Shown here: positions 1 through 9,350 of the stretch, in pieces | Numbering within the stretch: position 1 is the first letter of the stretch | Layout: every line of letters begins with the position of its first letter | Assembly: GCF_000731675.1 (NCBI RefSeq) | Contig: NZ_JMIT01000001.1 | Location: 2,727,714 to 2,791,713 of the forward strand | Direction: 5' to 3' | DNA from: Pseudomonas capeferrum | Lineage (GTDB): Bacteria; Pseudomonadota; Gammaproteobacteria; Pseudomonadales; Pseudomonadaceae | Length of the DNA: 64,000 nucleotides | Notes under the pieces: generated by a model | What the model saw: the letters and a program-made list of their open reading frames with translations, nothing else | Told to the model about the DNA's origin: nothing | The model's database searches: none | Program-made: the position numbers and the translations under genes

Positions 1-187
1 GCACATGGTCGGCATGTTCGTGGGTAACCAGCACCGCGCTCAGCTGTGCCGCCGAGACCCCGAGCAGCGCCAGGCGCCGCTCGGTCTCACGCAGGGAGAA
101 CCCGCAATCGACCAGGATGAACGTGTCACCACTGGCGATCAGCGTGCCGTTTCCCTGGCTGCCGCTTCCGAGTACCGCGAAGCGCAC
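1..187 (-). CDS. MBL-fold metallo-hydrolase, 5' part only
   Basis: This is the N-terminal 62 residues of a metallo-beta-lactamase-fold hydrolase; the rest lies beyond the left edge. The protein opens with a beta strand and glycine-rich turn (RFAVLGSGSQGN) and carries the first metal-binding motif HxHxDH as THEHADH, with H56, H58, D60 and H61. This fits the YycJ/RNase Z-like family, which binds two metal ions and usually acts as a phosphodiesterase or nuclease; the substrate is unknown here. Translation starts at GTG 187, directly after the bamC stop codon, so the gene is probably translated and transcribed with dapA and bamC. The fold is clear but the exact function is not. Confidence 0.85.
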   Translation of the reverse strand, partial: MRFAVLGSGSQGNGTLIASGDTFILVDCGFSLRETERRLALLGVSAAQLSAVLVTHEHADHV

Positions 188-1306
188 TTAACCCAGGTGG
201 TCCTGAATGGCGCTCAGCACACGGCGGGCGACATCGGCCGGAGCCACGGTGTTGATGTTTTTCTCGACGGTGACCTGCACGCTCTCGCCGACCTTGCTCA
301 GGCGTACCTGGTAGCGCTCGGCACGGGCTTCACGCTCTTCCTTGGTCGGTGCACTGCCGAACATGCGGCTGAAGAAGCCCGGCTCGTTCTGCTTGTCGTC
401 AGGCTTTTCGGACAGGTTGATGTAGTACAGGCCCAGGCTGCGGTTGATGTCTTCGACACGCCACTCGCCACCTTGCTCCAGGGCACGGCCCACGCTGGAC
501 CAGGCGCGATCCAGGTCGGCGCCCAGGAACAGTACCGGGTTGCCGCTGCCGTCTTCGCTCAGGCTGACGCGGCTTGGCGCATCGAAATCGCGCGCGGCCA
601 GCAGCGAGACAGACCCGCCCTTCTCGGCGCTGCGGTTCATGCTGGCGAGCATTTCGTCAACCAGCAGGGCATCGGCGCCGGTATTGCTGGAGGTGGACGG
701 GAAACCAGGCTCGGCGGTGCTGCCAGCCGGGCGCTCGACGCTGACGATGTACACCTCGGAGGTGTTGCGCTGCACGCCGGGCTCCATGCGTACACGCACG
801 CGCACTTCGCTGTCGCCGCTGCTGGCGGTGCTCGCCAGGCGCTGGCCGAGCGAGGCCGAGAGTTCATCGAAACGCTGCCAGCTGGTATTGAATTCGCCGG
901 TTTGCGGGCGCTCTTCGGCAATGCGGAAGCCATTGTCTTCAAAGAACTGACGGGCCGCAGGCCAGACTTCGGCTGGCGAGCGCTGGGCCAGCACCCAACG
1001 GCTGTTGCCGCTGCGTTGCAAGCTGAAGTCGCTGACTTCGGCACCGGCCGTCAGCGGTTGCGGACGCGGCACTTCGAACTCGCCGGTGGCGCTGTCATCG
1101 GCAACGTTACGCGGAATAGGCAACAGCGGGTCGAGGCGCTTGACGTTGCTGGCGTCCGGCGGCAGCTGCATCGGCGCGGTCGGGTGCGCCTGCAGGTAAT
1201 CGCTGCCGCGGTCGCGGAAATAACCCTCGTCGCCCCACAGCCAGCCGCAACCGCTGGTGCTGGAAATGATCAGGGCAAGGGCGGAAAGACCAGCCAGTCG
1301 CTTCAT
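188..1306 (-). CDS. bamC: outer membrane assembly lipoprotein BamC (NlpB)
   Basis: This 372-residue lipoprotein is an accessory subunit of the Bam complex, which inserts beta-barrel proteins into the outer membrane. The N terminus (MKRLAGLSALALIISSTSGC) is a lipoprotein signal with a TSGC lipobox. An unstructured stretch follows, with the RGSDYL and VKRLDPLLPIPRNVA segments typical of the BamC region that contacts BamD. Two helix-grip domains make up the rest. I chose ATG 1306 rather than upstream in-frame starts because it places the signal peptide at the N terminus and leaves a short 17-base gap after dapA. It lies between dapA and the MBL hydrolase in one apparent operon, an arrangement also found in enterobacteria (dapA-bamC). 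Confidence 0.93.
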   Translation of the reverse strand: MKRLAGLSALALIISSTSGCGWLWGDEGYFRDRGSDYLQAHPTAPMQLPPDASNVKRLDPLLPIPRNVADDSATGEFEVPRPQPLTAGAEVSDFSLQRSGNSRWVLAQRSPAEVWPAARQFFEDNGFRIAEERPQTGEFNTSWQRFDELSASLGQRLASTASSGDSEVRVRVRMEPGVQRNTSEVYIVSVERPAGSTAEPGFPSTSSNTGADALLVDEMLASMNRSAEKGGSVSLLAARDFDAPSRVSLSEDGSGNPVLFLGADLDRAWSSVGRALEQGGEWRVEDINRSLGLYYINLSEKPDDKQNEPGFFSRMFGSAPTKEEREARAERYQVRLSKVGESVQVTVEKNINTVAPADVARRVLSAIQDHLG

Positions 1307-1323
1307 GCGGTGTACTTCCTCGA

Positions 1324-2202
1324 TTAAACCAGTACGCCGGACTGGCGCAAGGCAGTACGGACTTTTTCGTGACAGCCTTCGCTCAACCAGGTCAGCGGCA
1401 GGCGAATGCCTTTGTGCATCAGGCCCATTTCGACGAGCGCCCATTTCACCGGAATCGGGTTGGCTTCGCAGAACAGGTCTTTATGCAGCGGCATGAGTGT
1501 TTCGTTGATTGCGCGGGCCTTCTCGGCATTGCCCTCAAGGGCGGCCTCGCACAAGTCGGCCATTTCGCGCGGGGCGACGTTGGCCGTCACGGAGATGTTG
1601 CCCTTGCCGCCCAGCAGGATCAGCTCGACAGCCGTCGGGTCGTCGCCGGACATGACGATGAAGTCTTTGCTGACGCCATCGAGGATGGCCTTGGCACGGG
1701 CCAGGTCGCCGGTGGCTTCCTTGATGCCGATGATGTTCGGCACGGTCGACAGGCGGATCACGGTCTCGGCCTGCATGTCGCAGGAGGTGCGGCCGGGTAC
1801 GTTGTAGAGGATCTGCGGGATGTCGACGGCTTCGGCGATGTGCTTGAAGTGCTGGTACAAGCCTTCCTGGGTCGGCTTGTTGTAGTACGGCACGACCAGC
1901 AGGCAGGCGTCGGCGCCGGCGTTTTTGGCGTTCTGGGTCAGGTGCACGGCTTCCGAGGTGGAGTTGGCGCCAGTGCCCGCGATGACCGGGATGCGGCCAG
2001 CGACACGCTTGACCACGAATTCGATGACCTCGATGTGCTCTTCGACGGTCAGGGTGGCCGACTCGCCGGTAGTACCGACGGCGACGATGGCGTGAGTGCC
2101 GTTTTCCAGGTGGAAGTCTACAAGTTTGCCGAGGCTGTCCCAGTCAAGACGCCCTTGTGCATCCATGGGAGTGACCAATGCCACCATACTGCCCGCAATC
2201 AT
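1324..2202 (-). CDS. dapA: 4-hydroxy-tetrahydrodipicolinate synthase
   Basis: This 292-residue TIM-barrel aldolase condenses pyruvate and aspartate semialdehyde in the first committed step of lysine and diaminopimelate synthesis. Catalytic residues are all visible: T44 and T45 in VGTTGES, Y107 in VVPYYNKP, Y133 and R138 in LYNVPGRTS, and Schiff-base K161 in GIKEATGD. The start at 2202 ([12 protein letters not shown]) is the conserved family N terminus; the open frame upstream encodes an unrelated extension. It is the promoter-proximal gene of dapA-bamC-MBL hydrolase and is transcribed divergently from the gcvR-like gene. Confidence 0.97.
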   Translation of the reverse strand: MIAGSMVALVTPMDAQGRLDWDSLGKLVDFHLENGTHAIVAVGTTGESATLTVEEHIEVIEFVVKRVAGRIPVIAGTGANSTSEAVHLTQNAKNAGADACLLVVPYYNKPTQEGLYQHFKHIAEAVDIPQILYNVPGRTSCDMQAETVIRLSTVPNIIGIKEATGDLARAKAILDGVSKDFIVMSGDDPTAVELILLGGKGNISVTANVAPREMADLCEAALEGNAEKARAINETLMPLHKDLFCEANPIPVKWALVEMGLMHKGIRLPLTWLSEGCHEKVRTALRQSGVLV

Positions 2203-2461
2203 GTAACTGCTCCTGCCGGAAAAAGAGAGCGGTAATGGTACTGGGGGCATCGGCCTTGCACAAGCGAAGCAGGCGGGCGGAGCATTCCCCTCGGCGGCTT
2301 AATTCGCTACCCTTGATCCTTTGATCGGTGCAGCGCGGCCCGCCGGGCCGTCGACCTTGCTCCCCGCCGGCGTCCACGACCTCGCATGCGAGCCCCGGGC
2401 ACTGCCGACTGGAGGCTTTTGCCTGTCCTGCACCGACCGCTCATCGCTTTAGGAATGCTGC
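2203..2461. other. divergent intergenic region dapA / gcvR-like
   Basis: This 259-bp region separates two divergent genes and must hold promoters for both. I could not identify a convincing -35/-10 pair or operator. It includes a short GC-rich inverted segment near 2335-2352 (GGCCCGCCGGGCC core). Confidence 0.4.
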
Positions 2462-3022
2462 ATGTCCACCCCCACCGTCCGCGAACAATTCCTTGTCATC
2501 AGTGCCCTGGGCCCAAACCCCATGGAACTGGCCAACGTCCTCAGCCGCGCTGCCGTCGAGAACCGCTGCGCGGTAGTCACCTCGCGCCTGAGCCGCCATG
2601 GCGAGACCAGCGCCCTGGTGCTGCAGGTCGGTGGCAGCTGGGACGCCCTGGCGCGTCTTGAAGCCTCCCTGCCTGGCCTGGGCAAAAAGCACGGCCTGAC
2701 CCTCGATGTGGTGCGCAGCGCCGACCAGGAGGTACGCCCGCAGGCGCTGCCTTACGTGGCCTATGTCAGCGCGGCCTACCGCCCCGACATCATCAACGAG
2801 CTGTGCCAGTTCTTCCTCGACCACCGTGTCGAGCTCGAAGCCATGACCTGCGACACCTACCTGGCGCCACAGACCGGCAGCAGCATGCTCAACGCCCAGT
2901 TCACCGTGATTTTGCCGGCCGGCACCCAGATCAGCTGGCTGCGTGACCAGTTCCTGGACTTTGCCGATGCCTTGAACCTGGATGCGCTGATCGAGCCTTG
3001 GCGCCCACAGAACCCCATGTAA
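2462..3022 (+). CDS. gcvR: GcvR-like glycine cleavage repressor protein (tandem ACT domains)
   Basis: This 186-residue cytoplasmic protein has two ACT-type halves: residues about 8-85 (REQFLVISALGPNPMELANVLSR) and about 95-175 (YVAYVSAAYRPDIINELCQFF). In E. coli GcvR blocks the activator GcvA in a glycine-dependent way, and ACT domains normally bind the amino acid. No DNA-binding domain is present, as expected for the family. The stop is 10 bases before bcp, so the two genes form an operon, the usual pseudomonad arrangement. Whether it controls a gcv operon in this organism is inferred from homology only. Confidence 0.88.
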   Translation: MSTPTVREQFLVISALGPNPMELANVLSRAAVENRCAVVTSRLSRHGETSALVLQVGGSWDALARLEASLPGLGKKHGLTLDVVRSADQEVRPQALPYVAYVSAAYRPDIINELCQFFLDHRVELEAMTCDTYLAPQTGSSMLNAQFTVILPAGTQISWLRDQFLDFADALNLDALIEPWRPQNPM

Positions 3023-3032
3023 GGAAGCCCCC

Positions 3033-3506
3033 ATGGCCGTAGCACTCGACCAACCCGTTGCCAATTTCCAGGCCCAGGCCACCAGCGGCCAGGCGGTCAG
3101 CCTTGCCGAGCTCAAGGGCCGCCAGGTGGTGGTGTACTTCTACCCCAAGGACAGCACCCCGGGCTGCACCACCCAGGGCCAGGGCTTCCGTGACCAGCAT
3201 GAAGCCTTTGCCGCCGCCAATACCGTGGTGTTCGGCGTATCGCGCGATGGCCTCAAGTCGCATGAGAACTTCAAGGCCAAGCAAGGCTTCCCGTTCGAGC
3301 TGATCAGCGACAAGGACGAGGCCCTGTGCCAGCTGTTCGACGTGATCAAACTGAAGAAGCTGTATGGCAAGGAGTACATGGGCGTGGACCGCAGCACCTT
3401 CCTGATCGACAAGGACGGTGTGCTGCGCCAGGAATGGCGTGGGGTGAAGGTACCCGGGCATGTGGATGCCGTCTTGGCGGCGGCTCAGGCGTTGAACAAG
3501 GCTTGA
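3033..3506 (+). CDS. bcp: thioredoxin-dependent peroxiredoxin (Bcp/PrxQ)
   Basis: This 157-residue peroxiredoxin reduces hydrogen and organic peroxides. The active site is YFYPKDSTPGCTTQGQGF with peroxidatic cysteine C45 and the P(x3)T(x2)C signature. E. coli Bcp has a resolving cysteine five residues later; here that position (50) is glutamine. The only other cysteine is in DEALCQLF, so the enzyme is either 1-Cys or resolves through that distal residue. It follows the gcvR-like gene after 10 bases with a GGAAG ribosome site. Confidence 0.95.
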   Translation: MAVALDQPVANFQAQATSGQAVSLAELKGRQVVVYFYPKDSTPGCTTQGQGFRDQHEAFAAANTVVFGVSRDGLKSHENFKAKQGFPFELISDKDEALCQLFDVIKLKKLYGKEYMGVDRSTFLIDKDGVLRQEWRGVKVPGHVDAVLAAAQALNKA

Positions 3507-3513
3507 GATTGTC

Positions 3514-3532
3514 GGGGCTGCTTTGCAGCCCC
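3514..3532. terminator. GC-rich hairpin between convergent genes
   Basis: GGGGCTG CTTTG CAGCCCC forms a 7-bp stem between the ends of bcp and the convergent transporter gene. No U-tract follows on the bcp side, so terminator function is only probable. Similar hairpins follow rimO (44182) and the lipoprotein gene (34646). Confidence 0.45.
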
Positions 3533-3537
3533 AAAAA

Positions 3538-4608
3538 TCACAACAGCGGCGCCACTGTCGGCTCTTGCCGCGGCCAGGCATCCAGCACCGCCTTGAACAG
3601 CGTTGCCAGCGGGATCGCAAAGAAGATCCCCCAGAAGCCCCACAACCCGCCAAACAGCAGCACCGCGCAGATGATCGCCACCGGGTGCAGGCTCACCGCC
3701 TCGGAAAACAGCAACGGCACCAGCACGTTGCCATCCAGCGCCTGAATGATCGCGTACACCGTCATCAGGTAGATGAACTGATCGCCCCAGCCCCACTGGA
3801 ACAATGCAATCAACGTCACCGGCACGGTCACCACCACGGCGCCCACATAGGGCACCACCACCGACAAGCCCACCAGCAACGCCAGCAAGGCCGCATAGTT
3901 CAGCCCCAGGCTGATGAACGCGATATAGGTGGCAACCCCGCAGATCAGAATCTCGATGCCCTTGCCGCGAATGTAGTTGGCGATCTGCCGGTTCATCTCG
4001 TTGCCCACGCGGTTGAGTAAGGTGCGCTCACGGGGCAGATAACCCACCACCCAACGCCCGATCACCTCGCGGTCCTTGAGGAAGAAGAACACCAGGATCG
4101 GCACCAGCACCAGGTAGATCATCGCGTTGACCAGCAGCGGCAGGCTCGACAACGAAAAGGTCAGTGCCCACTGGCCGAACTTGCCGATTTCACCGCGCAC
4201 CGACTCGATGGCATGCAATACCTGCTCATCCGACACCAGGTGCGGGTAGCGCTCGGGCAGCAGCAGCAACAGCGACTGCCATTTGCCGAGCATGCCGGGC
4301 AGCTCGTTGAACAGGGTGATCAGCTGATGCCAGAGCAACGGCACCAGCACCAGCAGGATGACCGCCAGTGCCCCCATGAACAACGCAAACACCACGGCCA
4401 CCGCCAGCCGGGTGGGCACCCGCAGGCGCTCCAGGGCGTTGACCAGGCCTTGCAGCAGAAACGCCAGCACCATCCCCGCCAGCACCGGCGCCAACATGCC
4501 GCCCAGGGTCAGTACCGCGGTAAACGCCAGAACCAGCAGGACCGCCAGCACCACCGCCTCCTCATCGGAGAAATAGCGCTGCATCCAGTCGCGAAGCACT
4601 TTGAACAT
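3538..4608 (-). CDS. AI-2E family transporter (PerM-like membrane protein)
   Basis: This 356-residue polytopic inner-membrane protein belongs to the AI-2 exporter/PerM superfamily. It has two N-terminal hydrophobic helices (about 16-50), a further one near 60-85, a central cytoplasmic region, and a C-terminal block of several helices. Conserved family segments are YLVLVPILVFFFLKDRE, the NRQIANYIRGKGIEILICG stretch, and LDGNVLVPLLFSEAVSLHP. Members export AI-2 or act in Na+/H+ antiport, and the substrate cannot be read from sequence. It starts 20 bases after tusA on the same strand, so the two are probably cotranscribed. Confidence 0.9.
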   Translation of the reverse strand: MFKVLRDWMQRYFSDEEAVVLAVLLVLAFTAVLTLGGMLAPVLAGMVLAFLLQGLVNALERLRVPTRLAVAVVFALFMGALAVILLVLVPLLWHQLITLFNELPGMLGKWQSLLLLLPERYPHLVSDEQVLHAIESVRGEIGKFGQWALTFSLSSLPLLVNAMIYLVLVPILVFFFLKDREVIGRWVVGYLPRERTLLNRVGNEMNRQIANYIRGKGIEILICGVATYIAFISLGLNYAALLALLVGLSVVVPYVGAVVVTVPVTLIALFQWGWGDQFIYLMTVYAIIQALDGNVLVPLLFSEAVSLHPVAIICAVLLFGGLWGFWGIFFAIPLATLFKAVLDAWPRQEPTVAPLL

Positions 4609-4628
4609 TGACGATCCTTGGTTGAGAC

Positions 4629-4868
4629 TCAGGCCTTGCGCAGCCAGTAGGTGTAGGTGCCGGCCTCGGCCGTTTCATGCAGCAGCGTATGACCGGCCAG
4701 CTTGGCAAAAGTGCGGAAGTCGCGCTGCGAGCCAGCATCGGTAGCAATCACCTTGAGCACCGCGCCACTGGCCAGGCGGTTGAGTTCCATCTTTGCCTTC
4801 AGCAGTGGCAGCGGGCAGTTCAGCCCGCTGGCGTCGAGTTCGGCGTCGCAGGTCAGGGTGTCACTCAT
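4629..4868 (-). CDS. tusA: TusA/SirA-family sulfur carrier protein
   Basis: This small 79-residue protein has the family signature CPLPLLKAK at residues 18-26; its cysteine carries persulfide sulfur. TusA relays sulfur for 2-thiolation of tRNA wobble uridine and for molybdenum cofactor synthesis. Pseudomonads have several paralogues, so the exact delivery partner is uncertain. It is the first gene of a two-gene unit with the AI-2E transporter and is divergent from the M48 protease. Confidence 0.88.
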   Translation of the reverse strand: MSDTLTCDAELDASGLNCPLPLLKAKMELNRLASGAVLKVIATDAGSQRDFRTFAKLAGHTLLHETAEAGTYTYWLRKA

Positions 4869-4988
4869 CGGGGTTCTCCACGTGCGGGGCAGACGTCTTT
4901 GGTAACAGGCCCGCTAGGATACCGCCACTGGTCGCCAACGTGTGAGCGGGCTACAGTAGAGGCCTTTGACCCGACGCGAGCTTCGTGC

Positions 4989-6425
4989 ATGAATCTACTG
5001 CGCCCTACCCTGTTGACGCTGGCCTGCCTGATGGCCCTTCCCGGCCATGCTGACGACCTGCCATCACTGGGTGATGCCAGCTCTGCGATCGTCTCGCCGC
5101 AACAGGAGCACCAGCTCGGCCGCGCCTGGCTGAGCCTATTGCGTGGCCAGGTCAACCAGTTGAACGACCCGCAGCTCAAGGACTACGTCGAAACCAGCGT
5201 GTACCGCCTGGCGGAAACCAGCCAGTTGCAGGACCGGCGCCTGGAGTTCATCCTGATCGACAGCCGCGAGCTCAACGCCTTCGCCGCCCCTGGCGGCATC
5301 GTCGGGGTCAACGGCGGGCTGTTCCTCAATGCCCAGACCGAGGGCGAATACGCCTCGGTACTGGCTCACGAACTGGCGCACTTGTCGCAGCGCCACTTCG
5401 CCCGTGGCGTCGAAGCCCAGCAACGCATGCAACTGCCGATGATGGCCGCCCTGCTGGCAGGCATCGTGCTGGCCGCGGGTGGTGGCGGCGACGCCGGTAT
5501 CGGCGTGATCGCAGGCACCCAGGCCGCCGCTATTCAGGAGCAGCGGCGCTTCTCGCGGCAAAATGAACAGGAAGCCGACCGCATCGGCATCCAGAACCTG
5601 GAAAAGGCCGGTTACGATCCGCGCAACATGCCCAGCATGTTCGAGCGCCTGGCGCGCCAGTACCGCTACGATGCCAAGCCGCCAGAATTTCTGCTGACTC
5701 ACCCGGTGACCGAGTCGCGGGTTGCCGACACGCGCAACCGCGCCGAGCAGGCGCCCAAGGGCGGCATCGAGGACACCCAGCGCTACCAGTTGATCCGCGC
5801 CCGCGTGGCACTCACCTACGAAGGCACCCCGGGCCTTGCCGCCAAGCGCTTCCGCGCCCAGCTTGACGAAGACCCGAAGCTTGACGCCGCGCGCTATGGC
5901 CTGGCCTTGGCGCAGATCAAGGGTGGCCAGCTGAACGAGGCCCGCGAGCTGCTCAAGCCGCTGCTGGCCAAGGCCCCCAACGACATTACCTACAACCTGG
6001 CGCAGATCGACCTGGACATCACCAACAACCGCCTGGCCGATGCACAGCAGCGCGCCGAACGGATGCAGGGGCTGTACCCAGGCAATTACCCGCTGAAACA
6101 GGTGCGCGCCGACCTGCTGGTCAAGCAGAACAAGCCGGCCGAGGCAGAAAAGGTACTTAACGACCTGCTCAAGAGCCGGCCGGATGACCCGGATGTGTGG
6201 TACGAGGTTGCCGAAGTGCGGGGGTTGTCGGGCAATACCATCGGCTTGCACCGGGCACGGGCCGAGTACTTCACCTTGGTGGGGGATTTCGACCAGGCCA
6301 TCCAGCAGCTGGATTACGCCAAACGCCGTGCGGGCAGCAACTTCCCGCTGGCGTCGCAGATCGATCAGCGCCAGCGCGAGATCATGGAGCAGCAGCGGAT
6401 GGTCAAGGACATGATGGGCCGCTAG
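4989..6425 (+). CDS. bepA: BepA-like periplasmic M48 metalloprotease with TPR domain
   Basis: This 478-residue protein resembles E. coli BepA, a periplasmic protease and chaperone that degrades or assembles outer-membrane proteins such as LptD and BamA. It has a signal peptide (MNLLRPTLLTLACLMALPGHA), the zinc motif HELAH at residues 127-131 with a downstream EQEADRIG providing the third ligand, then a TPR superhelix (about 310-470). Start 4989 was chosen because it gives a proper signal peptide; longer in-frame options run antisense through tusA. Its presence with bamC 4 kb away is coincidental for operon purposes but consistent with an envelope role. Confidence 0.92.
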   Translation: MNLLRPTLLTLACLMALPGHADDLPSLGDASSAIVSPQQEHQLGRAWLSLLRGQVNQLNDPQLKDYVETSVYRLAETSQLQDRRLEFILIDSRELNAFAAPGGIVGVNGGLFLNAQTEGEYASVLAHELAHLSQRHFARGVEAQQRMQLPMMAALLAGIVLAAGGGGDAGIGVIAGTQAAAIQEQRRFSRQNEQEADRIGIQNLEKAGYDPRNMPSMFERLARQYRYDAKPPEFLLTHPVTESRVADTRNRAEQAPKGGIEDTQRYQLIRARVALTYEGTPGLAAKRFRAQLDEDPKLDAARYGLALAQIKGGQLNEARELLKPLLAKAPNDITYNLAQIDLDITNNRLADAQQRAERMQGLYPGNYPLKQVRADLLVKQNKPAEAEKVLNDLLKSRPDDPDVWYEVAEVRGLSGNTIGLHRARAEYFTLVGDFDQAIQQLDYAKRRAGSNFPLASQIDQRQREIMEQQRMVKDMMGR

Positions 6426-6444
6426 GGCACATCTGGACCGCACT

Positions 6445-6527
6445 ATTCGCGGGGCAAGCCCGCCCCCACAAGTACCCCGCTGCCCTTGAGGTTAGCGGGG
6501 TTGTGGGAGCGGGCTTGCCCCGCGAAT
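6445..6527. repeat. REP pair (inverted putida-type REP elements)
   Basis: Two inverted copies of a REP sequence (core GCGGGGCAAGCCCGC, outer arm ATTCGC / GCGAAT, inner arm CCCCCACAA / TTGTGGGAG) flank about 29 bases. They lie between the convergent ends of bepA-like and nadA. The same element recurs at 13322-13406 and 24027-24127. Confidence 0.9.
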
Positions 6528-6552
6528 GGGCCGCAAAGCGGCCCCAGCAATA

Positions 6553-7611
6553 TCAGGCGTTACCCGACAACTTCAAGCGCGCCGCCTGAGTAAAATCGAG
6601 CATCCTGTTCAGCGGCTTGATCGCCTTGGGCACCAGCGCCCGGTCAACGAAAATCTCGTTGCTGCCCGTGCGCAGGCAATCCAGCACCCGCTCCAGGGTG
6701 TTCATCGCCATCCACGGGCAGTGCGCGCAACTGCGGCAGGCTGCACCGTTACCGGCCGTCGGCGCCTCGACAAATTCCTTGTCCGGGCACAGCTGCTGCA
6801 TCTTGTAGAAGATGCCGCGGTCGGTGGCGACGATGAAGGTCTTGTTCGGCAGGGTCTGGGCGGCCTTGATCAACTGGCTGGTCGAACCTACCGCGTCGGC
6901 CAGGTCGATCACCGCTTCGGGCGATTCAGGGTGAACCAGAATGGCTGCGTCCGGGTAAAGCGCCTTCATGTCGGCCAGCTGGCGCGACTTGAATTCTTCG
7001 TGAACGATGCACGCGCCGTCCCACAGCAGCATGTCGGCGCCGGTCTGCTTCTGGATGTAGCGCCCCAGGTGCTGGTCCGGGCCCCAGATGATGGTCTCGC
7101 CGTTGTCCATCAGGCTTTCGACGATCTCCAGCGCGCAGCTGGAGGTTACCACCCAGTCGGCACGCGCCTTCACTGCCGCCGAGGTATTGGCATAGACCAC
7201 CACGGTACGTTCCGGGTGTTGGTCGCAGAATGCCGAAAACTCTTCAACCGGGCACCCCAGGTCGAGGGAGCAGGTGGCCTCGAGGGTCGGCATCAGCACG
7301 CGTTTTTCGGGGGTAAGAATTTTTGCCGTTTCGCCCATGAAGCGCACACCGGCAACGATCACGGTCTCGGCGGGGTGGTTCTTGCCGAAACGGGCCATTT
7401 CCAACGAGTCGGATACGCAACCGCCGGTCTCTTCGGCCAGCGCCTGGATCACCGGATCGCAGTAGTAATGGGCGACCAGCACGGCGTTCTGCGCCTTGAG
7501 CTCGGCAGCGATGGCCGCACGGTATTCGGCCTCCTGCTCGGCTGTCAGCGGGTTGGGCTGTTTGGCGTCGAGGTGGGCCTGAACCAACAGGCGTTCGGAA
7601 ATCTGGGTCAT
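6553..7611 (-). CDS. nadA: quinolinate synthase A
   Basis: This 352-residue iron-sulfur enzyme condenses iminoaspartate with dihydroxyacetone phosphate to quinolinate for NAD synthesis. Conserved features include [16 protein letters not shown] near the N terminus, [26 protein letters not shown], and the C-terminal cluster motif [14 protein letters not shown] that helps bind the [4Fe-4S] cluster. Length fits the family. It is monocistronic here; a REP pair follows its stop codon. Confidence 0.97.
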   Translation of the reverse strand: MTQISERLLVQAHLDAKQPNPLTAEQEAEYRAAIAAELKAQNAVLVAHYYCDPVIQALAEETGGCVSDSLEMARFGKNHPAETVIVAGVRFMGETAKILTPEKRVLMPTLEATCSLDLGCPVEEFSAFCDQHPERTVVVYANTSAAVKARADWVVTSSCALEIVESLMDNGETIIWGPDQHLGRYIQKQTGADMLLWDGACIVHEEFKSRQLADMKALYPDAAILVHPESPEAVIDLADAVGSTSQLIKAAQTLPNKTFIVATDRGIFYKMQQLCPDKEFVEAPTAGNGAACRSCAHCPWMAMNTLERVLDCLRTGSNEIFVDRALVPKAIKPLNRMLDFTQAARLKLSGNA

Positions 7612-7788
7612 GATCGCTGGACCTGCAGGCGCGTGTGCGCATCAAATCGAGTGTATCACCCGGCCCTGGCAGATCGGCTAGGGGCGCCGGACGGCGCGCA
7701 GGCCATCACGGCCCTCTGCGGGCGCGGATTATTATCGGACGCCGAAGGCTACAGACAATCGAGGCAATTCAAAAGGGTTTTATGCAGC

Positions 7789-7832
7789 CGGTACAGCCCT
7801 GTAACCGGGTTGCCGGCGACAGGGCTGTACCG
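7789..7832. repeat. long perfect hairpin, intergenic repeat family A
   Basis: CGGTACAGCCCTGT pairs perfectly with ACAGGGCTGTACCG over 14 bp, and an inner CCGG/CCGG pair sits in the loop. It lies between the nadA start and the stop of the DUF945 gene, so it may terminate that gene, though no U-tract is present. A second member with the same GTAC-GCCCTGT core is at 50508-50555. Confidence 0.8.
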
Positions 7833-7841
7833 CTCAGCCAA

Positions 7842-9350
7842 TCAACCTTGCGGCTGCAAGGCTGCAAGACGCGAGGACATCAGCATGGCGAACGCTTCCA
7901 CGGTCATTTTCTGGCCATTGAAGTCGACCATGCCATCGGCATAGTGCAGGCTGCTCACCACATCATTGCCCTGCACCGTGGCCATGCCGCTTTGCAGCGC
8001 CATCATGCCGACCATTTCACCCGCCTGGCTGGACTGCATGGCGATCGCCTGGGCATCGGTCTGCCCTTCCAGCAATGCCTGCAAGGTTGCCAGGTCGCCA
8101 ATCATCGGCTTGGACAGCGACAGCTTGCTCTTCACCTCGCTGATCAGTTGTTTGCTCAACTGGTCAGGCGGCAGGTCGAAGGAGGTCGGGCTGGCGAAGT
8201 CCATGGCCAGGTTGAAGCGGCTTTCGCCATTGGCCGTCTTGAACGAGAAGTTTTCCACGGCCAGCTTGGGCTTGGACGCCAACAGCTGTTGCAGGTTGCC
8301 CTGGAACTTGGCCTTCTCGGCCTCGTCCATCTGGATCTGTGGCACCGGCTGGCCGGCTGCGGCCGCTGCCTCGAACTCCGGCAAGTGCGCCTGGTACCAG
8401 TGCGACAGCGCTTGCAGCGCCGGCGCGTTGAGCGACTTGATGCTCACGGCCAACTGAGCATTGCCGACCGCGCGGCCGTCCCAGGTGATATCCGCCAGCG
8501 TGTAAGCCACGCGCCCACCCACGGTGTCCGGGCCGTCGAGGGTTTGCACGGCATTCTGCTCGAAACCTTTAATCAACAGCACCTGCTGCTTGGGCCCCAA
8601 GGTGACCTTGGTTTCAGCCAGCGACAGGTCGACGTTGCCGACATAGATCGCATCATGCTTGGTGGCCGCCAGGTCGCCGCCGACCTTCAGGCCTTTCAGC
8701 TCGAACGTGGCAGGCGGCTGATCATCGCGGACCACCTTCATCTCGAAGCGCTCGGCACTGCCCTGGAACTGGGTCGCCTTGCCTTCGCGGTCGCCGCTGA
8801 CGTGCAGCTGCATGCCCGAGAAGTCGAGGCTGTTGCCATCGGTTTCGGTGACCTTGGCCGGGGCCAGCAATACCGTGCTGTCGACGCTGCCGCCGTAACC
8901 CAGGCTGGTCTGCGCGCTGACCGGCGACTGCTCGCCCGCTGCGGCGAACCAGGGGGCGGTGAATGCGTCTTTGACCAGCGTGCTGTTGCTGACAGCCAGC
9001 ACTGGCATCAGCTTCAGCGCCTTGACCCGCGACCAAGGGAACGGGCCATGCTCGACCTGGTCGGTCATGCCCACCTCGAAATTGACCGCCTCGCCGTCGC
9101 CAAGGTTGATGTCCTTGGCGGTGAGCCGGTATTGGGCGGTACTGCTGAAGAAGTGCCGCTCCAGCGAGACCAGTTCGACGGTCATGCTGCCGCCGACGCC
9201 TACCAGGGCTTTCTTCAGTTCAGCGTTGCTGCGGTTGACGGAATATTCCAGCTCCGCAGGCAGGCGCTCGCCGGTGTACCAGGCGCCAGCGGTGGTTGCG
9301 ACGGCAATGGCAAGGGCCAGGCCGGAAAGGATGCCTACTGATTTCTTCAT
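7842..9350 (-). CDS. DUF945 (YdgA-type) family protein
   Basis: This 502-residue protein of the DUF945 family has an N-terminal hydrophobic segment (SVGILSGLALAIAVATTAGAWY) that is either a signal anchor or signal peptide, followed by a long beta-rich periplasmic region. E. coli YdgA and YihF are relatives; their function is not well defined. Start 9350 (MKKSVG) is chosen because upstream in-frame sequence has no coding character. It stands alone, with hairpin 7789-7832 just past its stop codon. Confidence 0.88.
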   Translation of the reverse strand: MKKSVGILSGLALAIAVATTAGAWYTGERLPAELEYSVNRSNAELKKALVGVGGSMTVELVSLERHFFSSTAQYRLTAKDINLGDGEAVNFEVGMTDQVEHGPFPWSRVKALKLMPVLAVSNSTLVKDAFTAPWFAAAGEQSPVSAQTSLGYGGSVDSTVLLAPAKVTETDGNSLDFSGMQLHVSGDREGKATQFQGSAERFEMKVVRDDQPPATFELKGLKVGGDLAATKHDAIYVGNVDLSLAETKVTLGPKQQVLLIKGFEQNAVQTLDGPDTVGGRVAYTLADITWDGRAVGNAQLAVSIKSLNAPALQALSHWYQAHLPEFEAAAAAGQPVPQIQMDEAEKAKFQGNLQQLLASKPKLAVENFSFKTANGESRFNLAMDFASPTSFDLPPDQLSKQLISEVKSKLSLSKPMIGDLATLQALLEGQTDAQAIAMQSSQAGEMVGMMALQSGMATVQGNDVVSSLHYADGMVDFNGQKMTVEAFAMLMSSRLAALQPQG

